This document shows positions 24,449 through 33,681 of a stretch of 64,000 nucleotides of DNA, piece by piece. Every line of letters begins with the position of its first letter. Position 1 is the first letter of the stretch. The DNA is from Hypomesus transpacificus (lineage: Eukaryota > Chordata > Actinopteri > Osmeriformes > Osmeridae). A program made the position numbers and the translations under genes. The notes beneath the pieces were generated by a model. The model was not told the DNA's origin, made no database searches, and saw only the letters and a list, made by a program, of their open reading frames with translations. Location of the stretch: positions 1-64,000 of the forward strand of contig NW_025813757.1 of assembly GCF_021917145.1 (NCBI RefSeq). The letters are read 5' to 3'.

Positions 24449-26246
24449 TTACAGCCTGCAGCTGATTCCTCCTGTCACAGAGACCGTCTCCCCAGTCATG
24501 TAGGAGGCCTCCTTGGAGCACAGGAAAGCAATCACGCCGCCAATCTCCTCTGGCTCTCCAATCCTGAAAAGAACGAAAAGTTTATTTTTACGTTTTCTTT
24601 CCAAACCACGTACCACAGACTCCCTTAGCCTTCACCAACAGGGTAAAACAGTAAATTCACTGAAGGGATACACATCATTACTGAGATCCGAAAGTGGAAA
24701 ACATTCGGTGACGACAGTGTGCAGAGCAGATCGAAGTTGACTTAACCTTTTAATGCAGAGCTGCTTTTTGAACTCGTCCACAACGTCTTCATTCTGCCAC
24801 AACTGTGGAAAGAACACAGCCATGTCAGCGCAGACATAAAACCACGAGATAACGTCATCACAGCAAGACCTTTTAGGTCCCCTTTGAAGGTTTTGTCAGC
24901 ACGTCAATGAGGAAAAGTGGAATAGGCCTTGTGGTGGACTGATAAACGATTAACACTATGGCAACAGTTCCAACCCGATTTTGGTCTGTCCTGAGGGGAG
25001 AGAGGACATGGAAGAGGGGGGTGCGCTGGGGATGAACGGATGCCCCTCACCGCAGAGCTGAATCGGGTCTTGATGACCCCGGGGGCCACACAGTTGACCC
25101 GGATGTTGAGCTGAGCCAGTTCTGGAGCCATGGCTCGGGTCAGTCCCAGCAGTGCTGTCTTACTGACGCTGTACGGACCCAAGGCCTGGGGGAGGACACA
25201 GAACGGCTCCAGTAAAACTCACACAGGGTCATTATCTAACAATACAAAACTTTTAGCCCCCAAAAACACCAACTCAAACTCCAGACCACATTTTTTTACT
25301 TAAAGATTTGGGGTGCCCCACCCATTATGACCTCACGCACCTGCATGGGCTGGTATGCAGCCACAGACGACACAATCACCACACTGCCGCCCCTGGAACA
25401 CAACCACCATGTAGTCAATCAATCACGGTGGATCTGTGGACGTTGCACCAATCAGGGAGCTGAATCCCACAACCGCCTCCACAACAGCAGCTTCCCCTTA
25501 CTCACCCCCTCTTCTCCATGTGAGGCACCACTAGCTTGGTCATGAGGAAAGCTGCCTTCACGTTCACACTAAGGATCTGACGGAAAGGTTGGAGAGATTC
25601 CATTATTGGCTTGGCGTTAGAGCAAGGTCGTAGCACACACGCACACACGTAGGATAGATATAGCCCGTTTCTTAACATCAGATATATCAATAGCTCAAAT
25701 GAAAGTACAAATTTAGCCGTTATATGTTTGAATTGTAAATGTTAGGGGCACCTTATCCCACACTGCCTCTGTGGAGTCCATGATGTTTCCAAAGTAGGGA
25801 TTGACAGCTGCATTGGAAACCAGGATGTCCACCCCTCCACACTTTTCCACTGTCTGAACACAACAGCGATGAACTATCAGTTATTCGTCAGGAAGCTCCT
25901 GCTCATAGCAGTAATGCCGACCTCCAGTCAAAGTGAACTTATTCATGAATACCTGAGTGAAGCTAGTGTAGCACCTTACTGGAAATAACACAGTTCATTA
26001 GGTGTGAGGCAGGCCAGTGGACGTTAAGGATGTCCTCACCATGTTGACTAAGCGCTCTCTGTCCTCGCTGATGCCGACATTACAGGTGGTCCCAGTGACT
26101 TGTATGTTCTCACTCTGCAACAGGCTCACGGCCTTGTCAACATTAGCCTGCCGCCTACTGCTCACTACCACATGGGCTCCTCTATGGCCAAGTGCCTGAG
26201 CTGCAGCAAGACCAATTCTGGAAGACAAAAGGGGGAAAGGCAGAGG

Positions 26247-26340
<94 letters not shown>

Positions 26341-26575
26341 GGGAGGGAGAGAGAGGGGGGGAGAGTGAGAAAGGGGGGGGAGAGAGAGAGAGAGAGAAAC
26401 TGTTTTTTCAAAGCTGCCCATCAGAAATGCACATCAAAAGGAGAGATCATTGGGACTCTTACCCATCTGTGGAGGCTGTCACTATGGCAACTTTTCCAGC
26501 AAGACTGTTTTGGGACATTCTCCTAAGCCCGCTGACAGGATTCGTCATAAGGCTTCTATAAACACTCCTCAGCAT
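24449..26575 (-). CDS. dhrs4: Dehydrogenase/reductase SDR family member 4, eight coding exons
   Basis: Peroxisomal/mitochondrial NADPH-dependent carbonyl (retinal, dicarbonyl) reductase. The minus-strand exons are 26463-26575, 26040-26217, 25752-25853, 25506-25576, 25341-25392, 25051-25185, 24747-24802 and 24449-24563. They join to 273 residues (human about 278). Classical SDR motifs are the cofactor loop TASTDGIG, the stability motif [10 protein letters not shown] (family NAA), the catalytic Ser in [10 protein letters not shown], and Tyr/Lys in [19 protein letters not shown]. The C terminus reads SCRL; CRL fits the PTS1 peroxisomal consensus. A basic, Arg-rich N terminus ([13 protein letters not shown]) could act as a mitochondrial signal if the first ATG is used; a second ATG ([14 protein letters not shown]) fits the shorter peroxisomal form. 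The intron between the first two coding exons carries a long (GA)n tract. Confidence 0.93.
26249..26400. repeat. (GA)n microsatellite in dhrs4 intron
   Basis: An uninterrupted GA repeat of about 86 bp (26249-26334) followed by GGGAGA-rich sequence. On the dhrs4 sense strand it is a (CT)n polypyrimidine tract about 30 bases before the acceptor of exon 2 (exon end 26217). Confidence 0.92.
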
Positions 26576-26986
26576 TACCTGTGAAATTGCACAGTTCTGT
26601 GAAATGGCACAGTTCACAGTTTAACGCCGCGGCTCGACTTATGATCAGACGCGTTGACACTGTCAGACTACTATCTGATTGAGGTTTTTGTAGTTGTTGC
26701 TAAATCACGTATTCGAAGTCAAATGTGTTAGCCAGTTGAAAAAGCACTTACCTTTGCTCTGTGCATGCAACCGTCTACTGACAAGCAGTGTATATAGGTG
26801 AAAGGTTATATTAGGTAGCTGCGTTCGAGTCGAACCATTTAGTGCGGGCGGTACAAACGTACCTACAAATAATAATGTTTAACGATAATGTTAGAAATGA
26901 TTTGGTAAAATAAGTAACTGAGTCTAAAACTCTTAAATATGTGCAGTTATGAGTAGTTAAAAAAAAAATCTTAGATTCGTGCAGCT
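26576..26986. promoter_or_regulatory. Shared upstream region of dhrs4 and the PRY/SPRY gene
   Basis: About 410 bp between the dhrs4 start codon (minus) and the first apparent leader of the plus-strand gene. The layout suggests divergent promoters. No factor site is claimed. Confidence 0.35.
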
Positions 26987-27097
26987 ATGAACCGAGATGG
27001 ACGGAAACCACTGGGGGACGTTTGGAGGAAGGGATCCGGAAGAGCGCCCATTTCTTTCCAAAATAAAAGTCCCTTTAAAGCTGTTCAGACTAAATGA
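26987..27097 (+). other. 36-codon upstream ORF in probable leader exon
   Basis: An ATG at 26987 opens a 36-residue basic peptide (start MNRDGRKPLGDVWRKG) closed by TGA at 27095-27097. A donor-like AAG|gtgagg follows about 15 bases later. It is most simply a uORF in the 5' leader of the downstream gene. The RKPLGDV segment resembles short motifs of cell-cycle proteins, but that similarity is too short to mean anything on its own. Confidence 0.3.
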
Positions 27098-27695
27098 AGG
27101 GGCAGCCAGCCCAAGGTGAGGCATAAATAATTGTTCAATGAAGTTTGAATTCTGCGCCGAACGTGTTCACCGTTTAGGATATGTAATATGGCATTTTGTG
27201 GTGTTTTTATAATGTATATTTAATCCAGGTGACGCTCACTGAACTGCGGACAACTAGGCACAATCAAACCAATCTGAAAGTTGCAGGGCACTGGTGGATG
27301 GACTTCATAAGGAATCAGTATTTAATAGATCAAATATTTTATTTCAATGCAAATGTTTCATTTGTGACACCATACTCTCTCCCTCTGACTGGCGAGAAAT
27401 AAAAACCGCTTTGTTGCAATGGCAGTTAATTGCAATTAAGCATTCCACAGGTGAGTTGATTAATAGTCAAGGTAAAGAAATCGAACTGTTTTAATTCTCT
27501 CTTCATCTTGGCCATACCAATAAGTAAGTCTTTGTTGCAACTATTTATGTCCAAGAATTGTGTCGTCGTTTTCCTTTCCTATTTATGATATAATACTTTC
27601 TCCATCTACTGTGTGAACACAAATTGTAATACGATGGCGGGGCTGTAATTTAACGCATCTAAATTGACCTTTTATTCTTGTTAGGAGCTTCAAGA

Positions 27696-28720
27696 ATGCC
27701 TTTGCTCGTCCCTATTTGGACTACTGTCACAGTCTTGCTAGTTTGTGGACTTGGTGCTTGTGGTGGGTGCCTTGCTTATCTGTGTATTTGTTAGTTAGGG
27801 TTTGTATTTTCATACTGTACATTGCCACCGGTGTTAAACTTGATTTGTAAACGCTATGTGAAGCTTTTGACCTTGACGTTTCTTTGTTTTCAGTTTATTA
27901 CATTGTACGTTTAGAGAGACAACTGTTAGAATCTTCTGGTGAGTATTTCTACTTAAGTCTGTGAACGGTTGTGCCCATGTCTTATTATTGAACTGAACAA
28001 TGGAATCTTCATTGAAGGAAATTGAGGTTATTGAAATCAAGCCGAGTTGATGGTAACAAGGGAAGCCAAACTGAGGACCTTTATGCTGTTGAAACGTTAG
28101 CATTACTACATTATCCAGTATATCAAATACATGTTGGAAGGTCAGTGGTTATCCCATTGCGTTGACTCACTAGGGCTGTATTTTGCCTACAAATTGCTCT
28201 CTGTCCTAGGTTCACTTTCAGAGTTGGAATCTGATGCAGGGTCAAGTAATCAGACAACAGGTACATATCTGATTAGAGCTTTGATATCCAACAAAAACTG
28301 AGTACCTTATGCTGTTAGAAATTTAGCATTACTACATTATCCAGTACATCAAATACATATTGGAAGGTCTGTTGTTATCCTATAATGTTCACTCACTAGG
28401 GCTGTACTTTCCCTACAAATTGCTTTCTCTGTCCTAGGTTCACTTTCAGAGTTGGAATCTGATGCAGGGTCAGAGTTGGAATCTGATGCAGGGTCAAGTA
28501 ATCAAACATCAGGTACATATCTGATTAGAGCTTTGATATACAACATATAAACTACTGAGTACCTTATGCTGTTAGAAATTTAGCATTACTACATTATCCA
28601 GGGAGTCAGGTGGCTGAGCGGTGAGGGAGTCGGGCTAGTAATCAGAAGGTTGCCGAATCGATGCCCCGCCGTGCCAAATGACGTTGTGTCCTTGGGCAAG
28701 GCACTTCACCCTACTTGCCT

Positions 28721-28799
<79 letters not shown>

Positions 28800-30291
28800 A
28801 ATGTCCCTGTACTTACTGTAAGTCGCTCTGGATAAGAGCGTCTGCTAAATGACGACATGTAGATCCAGTAAATCAAATACACGTTGGCAGGTCTGTTGTT
28901 ATCCTATATGTTCACTCACTAGGGCTGTACTTTCCCTTCAAATTGCTTTCTCTGTCCTAGGTTCACTTTCAGAGTTGGCATCTGATGCAGGGTCCAGTAT
29001 TCAGACATCAGGTACATATCTGAGTAGAGCTTTGATATCCAACATAAAAACACTTGTTTCCACGTAAGATCAGTCCAACAATTGTAAATTAGCCGTATTA
29101 ACTTTTTTCCCCCCAGTTGAACCAAACTGGAACCTCCTTGCAGGTTGGTTATAGTTTATAGTTGGAAAGAAACTGTAAATGTTTGATTATAGTCATTTTA
29201 AGATGACAAATGATCTAATTCTGGATTTAATTCATATCAATTAAGGTTTATTTGTTATTTGTTCCCCCCTATACACACTGACTCACTCACTGACTCACTG
29301 ACTCACTGACTCAGTTAAAGATGGCAGGATCACAGATGACGGTAAGGTTTTGCACAGTTCTGCTGTTTTTGCCCTCTTGTACCTTTGTCAATTCCCCCCC
29401 CCCCCAACACAGTTCTTCCTGCCCCTGTAACAGCTTCTTAAGACTTACCAAAGTCCTTCCAAAAGGTCAAAATATTCAGAGGCGATTCAGCATTTATGAG
29501 CACTGCTCTTTCCTTCCATTGACTTTCAATATCTTACTATCACCCTTATTTTAGAGATGGGTATTTTGGTTCTAGGAAGTGGGAGACAGTTTAAACATTT
29601 GGTGAAATTGGTTCTGTCAGTTCTGATACCGTTTTTACATGACAGCTGAGTGATTTCACTTTCCATTTCAGTGTGGAAGTGGATACAGAGTTCTAAAGGT
29701 ACGTGTTTGGTGTATTTTCCATTTTGTATACATGCAGAAGCTTGTTACACATCATACTGCTTTCTTTTTTTTGCAGTCAAGATTGTGCTGGAAATGAAAA
29801 CGGCCAATAGTTTTTTGAGGTTGAGTAACGACACCCAGAGGGTGTATTTGGCATTTACTAAATCAAACTCTGTAACTGCTGACCCCCTGAGATTCAGTGC
29901 ATGTACCTGCATCCTCGGAAAAGACTCCTTCAAAAAGATGTTCTACTTTGAAGTTCAGCTTCTGTCGCGCCAGTGGTCAGTGGGTGTCACTTACAGCAAT
30001 GCCAAAACCAACATTACCCCATTGTCTGATAGTGTCTGGAGTATAGGAATGAAGAAAAACAAGTTTTACACTTTTTTGACCGTTTCCAAGTTGCTTAACA
30101 AGCCTGTGCCCAAGTTATTAGGGGTACACGTGAACTACCAAAGAGGGACAGTGGCCTTCTACAACATCGAAACTCAGGAATTCATTACAGTTATATCTGT
30201 AGGTCGCACCTTCAGTAGGTCTGTAGTGCCTTTTTTCTTTGGTGTAAGTTATGAGTCAGATCTAAGCTTGTTTTTGTTGAGAAACTCGTGA
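27696..30291 (+). CDS. Single-pass membrane PRY/SPRY (B30.2) protein, butyrophilin-tail-like, nine coding exons
   Basis: I do not recognise an orthologue. The exons are 27685-27762 (ATG 27696), 27894-27938, 28210-28260, 28438-28512, 28961-29011, 29117-29143, 29315-29341, 29672-29698 and 29777-30291. They give 294 residues in one frame, and every internal junction is phase 1. Residues ~5-27 are one hydrophobic helix (PIWTTVTVLLVCGLGAC then VYYIV). Next come a short basic/coiled segment (RLERQLLESS) and three related acidic Ser/Glu repeats (SLSELESDAGSSNQT). Three 9-residue pieces from three 27-nt exons follow. The C-terminal ~170 residues form PRY-SPRY (EMKTANSFLRLS; CILGKDSFKKMFYFEVQL; WSVGVTY; LGVHVNYQRGTVAFYN). 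TM exon, short 21/27-nt phase-1 exons and one B30.2 exon is the layout of butyrophilin tails, but no Ig exon was found upstream. Function unknown; an immune role is inference. Confidence 0.72.
28080..29040 (+). repeat. Threefold tandem duplication of an exon with flanking intron
   Basis: A unit of about 230-250 bp occurs three times. Each has CTTATGCTGTT..., ACTACATTATCCAG, TCACTAGGGCTGTA, the exon GTTCACTTTCAGAGTTGG and the donor gtacatatctga. The second exon copy has an extra internal 24-bp duplication (SELESDAG). The third unit is split by a SINE (28603-28862). Confidence 0.9.
28603..28862 (+). mobile_element. tRNA-derived SINE, copy 4, with a 78-bp poly-G tract
   Basis: Same family as the copy at 8402 (head GTCAGGTGGCTGAGCGGTGAG, tail CGCTCTGGATAAGAGCGTCTG), inserted into the third exon-repeat unit. 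The position where other copies have CTCGGGGGGAATG holds 78 consecutive G (28721-28798). Confidence 0.88.
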
Positions 30292-30454
30292 TACATTATT
30301 GGGTGAACTGAACAAAATAATTTTTTATATTGTCTATACTGTACTGACACCCTTCGGAGCAAGGGGAGGACTTTGATTGTGAAAAATGGGGGTTACATTC
30401 CAGGCCAGTAATGCACCTCAAACTGCAGCAAGGGTCTCCCTCCCTCTTGTCTCA

Positions 30455-31500
30455 CATCCCATTAGGCACAACCCCTTCTATTTTCAAGTCATTGACCTGA
30501 ATCACTGCCTCAGTGTCTACCCCTATCTGATGCACTCTACACTGAATGCACTGGTACTGCTGATTTGGTGCAGACAAGTGCCAGTGAAGATGGTTTATCT
30601 CTCCTCCAATCCACCTCTGGTCCAGAGTGTGGATGTCACTGTGTTGGATGTGGAAGGGGTGCACAGGTCTCCACCCAGCCCGGTGGAGGTGCTGTACCAC
30701 AGACCGGGGACCATGCCTGTGTTCTGGCTCAGCCGACTCCTTCCAACCACAGTTCCTGGTAAGATTTCCAGTGTTCAGAATGGTTACCCTGAAGTGAGGC
30801 ACTGCAGAGATGTCTTGGGGATAAGAGGTTATTTTGAGAGTTGGTGGGTTGGAATGTATGGTGATATGTAGATGTCTGCATGTGTAGTTTGTTTCTGAAA
30901 TTGCACAAGCCACCCCCACCCCCCCCCCCAAAAAAAGAGAACCCCCACACACACTTCCTTCCTCTGTTTGGCCACACCTGTTTCCTTGTCTGGTGAGAAT
31001 TCCGACGCTATTTTTTCTCCCATTCAGTCACGGCCATCTGTCTGGAGGGACATGTTTTTTTTTCTTTTTTAACCAGACTCTAACTGTGCTGCTCCAACTC
31101 ATTCCATAATCAACCCCACAATAATGCATTCACCAAATGAATTCTGAACCTTTTCAGGGCTAAACTGTTACTTTTAGTTAGTTTTAGAACATGTACCTGG
31201 CAGTGAATTTTATTGTTGGAATTCTTTACATAATTGAGTTATGATGCACAAACTTGTTGACGATAGGGTCTTCTGCTGCTGGGAATCTTGTCATCACCAC
31301 TCTGACCCACAGTCACTGAGAGGAGAGCCAGTTTACTTAATTAAATGTCACGTTTTGCCCCCAGGTCATAGCCTCGGGGTTGACTGTACCAGCTCGGAGG
31401 TCGGCTGTGGCGTTGACTGTAGAAGCTCACAGGACTACTCTGGCTCTGCACTACTGAGTGGCTGAGCTGTTCCACCATGCACCTGGTTTCTACAGACTCA
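30455..31500 (+). pseudogene. Decayed partial duplicate of efs
   Basis: Four separate segments match efs in the same order and strand. (1) 30470-30510 (CAAGTCATTGACCTGAATCA) matches 33548-33575, the end of efs intron 1. (2) 30580-30740 matches 34132-34290 in exon 2: VYLSSNPPLVQ against VYLSPGPPLAR. (3) 30970-31025 (GGCCACACCTGTTTCC, GGTGAGAATTC) matches 35773-35830 in an efs intron. (4) 31435-31500 (GAGTGGCTGAGCTGTTCCAC, ATGCACCTGGTTTCT) matches 38572-38620 in the last exon. The SH3-coding part is missing and splice sites are not kept. The YxxP motifs have become VYLSS, VHRSP and LYHRP. Only 485 nt remain open (30386-30871). It is best called a tandem-duplicate pseudogene. Confidence 0.75.
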
Positions 31501-32967
31501 TGACATTTTTGACAACTTTTAAACGGTTTTAAATCTTTTTACCTCTTTAAAATGCCTTCATTGTATTTTTTTGTCTTTATATTAAATGATTTACCTTTTG
31601 TGTGTAAATATGCGCATGCATTTCTCCTTTTTGTTGGTTGAAAACAAATGCGATTTATAGTGTAAGGATGTATTATCCTAATGACCTTCAAAGCCAAGGG
31701 GTTGGGCTTAGGTGACAAAAGTGAAGGGTGGCGTACTGGCCAATATGTGATATGACCTTGATATCGTTTTCTAGCATGCCGTTTTAAAGACCTAAAAACT
31801 AATTTAAAATATTGAATGACGAATGTAAAACTAATGAAAATCAATGGAGTTTGGCCAATTAAGTTCCCCCTTGACTCGATAGTTCCCTCTGCTGACCATA
31901 GTTATAGGGCAAGGACATCTTAATCGAGCTTCTTATATGAGCCTCCTTTCATATGAAAACCCAACAGTTCGCATCTGTGATAAATGACTAGTACCTAAAC
32001 ACAGTAATTGACTTAAGTTAATTGTGTATGACGAATCTACACGGAATATGAATATGCCTTCAAATTCTAGACACGTGACCACGCCGCCCTAGTAATGATA
32101 GCAGTAGTCTTCTGAACGAACGCGAGATGACGGTAGTACATGGCCACACAACTCGCTCTTAGCTGAATTGTATTTGAACAAAATGTGATGTTTGCGAACT
32201 GTCTACCGTAAGTTCTCTACCTAATGGTATTTTATTTCATGCCAATATTTTGATAGGTCCGTGGAAATGTTTGTTCACAGGATTTGGCCGTCTAAACCAA
32301 ACCAAATTGTATTAGCTAGTTATCCTAGCATAGTGGCTAACCTAGCTACAAGCAAGCCATGCCTTTTGTTTTGAGTGTACTAACCACAGAGTTGTTTAGG
32401 GGCAAGTAGATTGAAACGGTAAGCATAGATTGTATAGCCTCAACTGTGATACCGTATAGATATTATAGTATGACCCTGAACCGTAGCCTACGTGTTTAGA
32501 CTACTTGATATGTGAAATAGGAAAGGTGTATGTATTTCGATTGAGCCTAGTACTGGCCTGTGATCCAGTTTGCAGGCAGTTGGCGTAGCCATCCAGCAAA
32601 TTGGAAGTCACTATCTAAAGGTTATGTTGTGAAAATATAATTTGTATGTATAATTGATGAAGCATCACCTCATACCTTGCTTAATCTCGGTTACCGACTC
32701 GTCTAGGGAGAGTGACACATCGATGCCACTGCGGAGGTTTGTGTGGTCTGGATGACAGAACCAGCAGTGTGGCTGTGTGGGCTCATGACACGCTCGACGG
32801 CTGCACCTCCAGTTCTCGGGCTGTGGAAATTAGAACAAATCCTCGGACGCTCAGATCGTTTGACGGAACCAGTCGACCTCCTGTGTATGTAGATGGACGA
32901 CCCGGAATTTTGCCGAATCTGAAGCACATCGCACTGAAGGAACTCAACGTAAAAGTCTCAAGCAAAA
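31501..32967 (+). other. Spacer and probable 5' leader of efs
   Basis: A donor ACC|gtaagt at 32207/32208 and an acceptor GTCTAG at 32701-32706 suggest a leader exon ending at 32207 and a second exon 32707-32979 that carries the efs start. Upstream sequence (31501-32090) has no ORF or repeat I can name. The 102-codon frame at 32712-33020 overlaps the leader in another frame and has no family features. Confidence 0.35.
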
Positions 32968-33130
32968 ATGTCGCTTTCAGTGAGTACCTCAGTTACTGTA
33001 CAGTTGTACAGCGGCTGTAATACATCTGTAGCTGGGTGTTAATCATTGACATGTAGATGGCAATACTGTGCTTTGTTTTCCGTAAAATATAGGAGCATTA
33101 TTATCAATAATTCTGCACTTGGGCATATAA

Positions 33131-33165
<35 letters not shown>

Positions 33166-33635
33166 TGTGGTGTGTAAAACCAAACAATAAAAGCATTTCT
33201 CCCTCATGCTACATTTTCAGTGTGGGAAAGGGAGCTTCTTTGGCGATTCTCAGGAAATAACTTTGACCAATTCTACACGAATCCAACAGTCTAATTTGCT
33301 TTCATCTGATCATCCGAAGTCAGTGTTTAAACCCTTAGTATGAAACAGTTGTCCCCCTCTTGAATAGACCTAGTCCTTGTGCTCAGCTTGACTAAGCATC
33401 TTTTCCCCAGGGAGCTTGGTTCAGAAAAGGGCAAAATGAGAGGAGGGGGGTGGGGGGGCAATTAAACCCCAAAAAGGGACAGATGTGCCACCCTCCCCCC
33501 TTTACACACCCTCATTACCATTTAGGCCTACCCCTCTTCTCCTTTTAAATCATTGACCTGAGTCACTGCCACCGTCTCTCTCCAGAATTTGCATTGATAC
33601 TGCTGTCATTGTGGCCTTAATCTCTGTCTCTCCCA

Positions 33636-33681
<46 letters not shown>

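Noticed and set aside
26100-26561. Plus-strand frame rich in Arg-Glu
   Set aside because: Translation of the (GA)n microsatellite; the minus strand here is dhrs4.
28650-28835. Frame encoding poly-glycine
   Set aside because: Translation of the G homopolymer inside a SINE.
28080-29040. CRISPR-like regular repeats
   Set aside because: The spaced repeats are duplicated exon/intron units in a vertebrate genome, with splice sites.
30386-30871. 161-codon ORF as a new protein
   Set aside because: Part of it matches efs exon 2 with degraded motifs and the rest matches efs introns, so it is pseudogene sequence.
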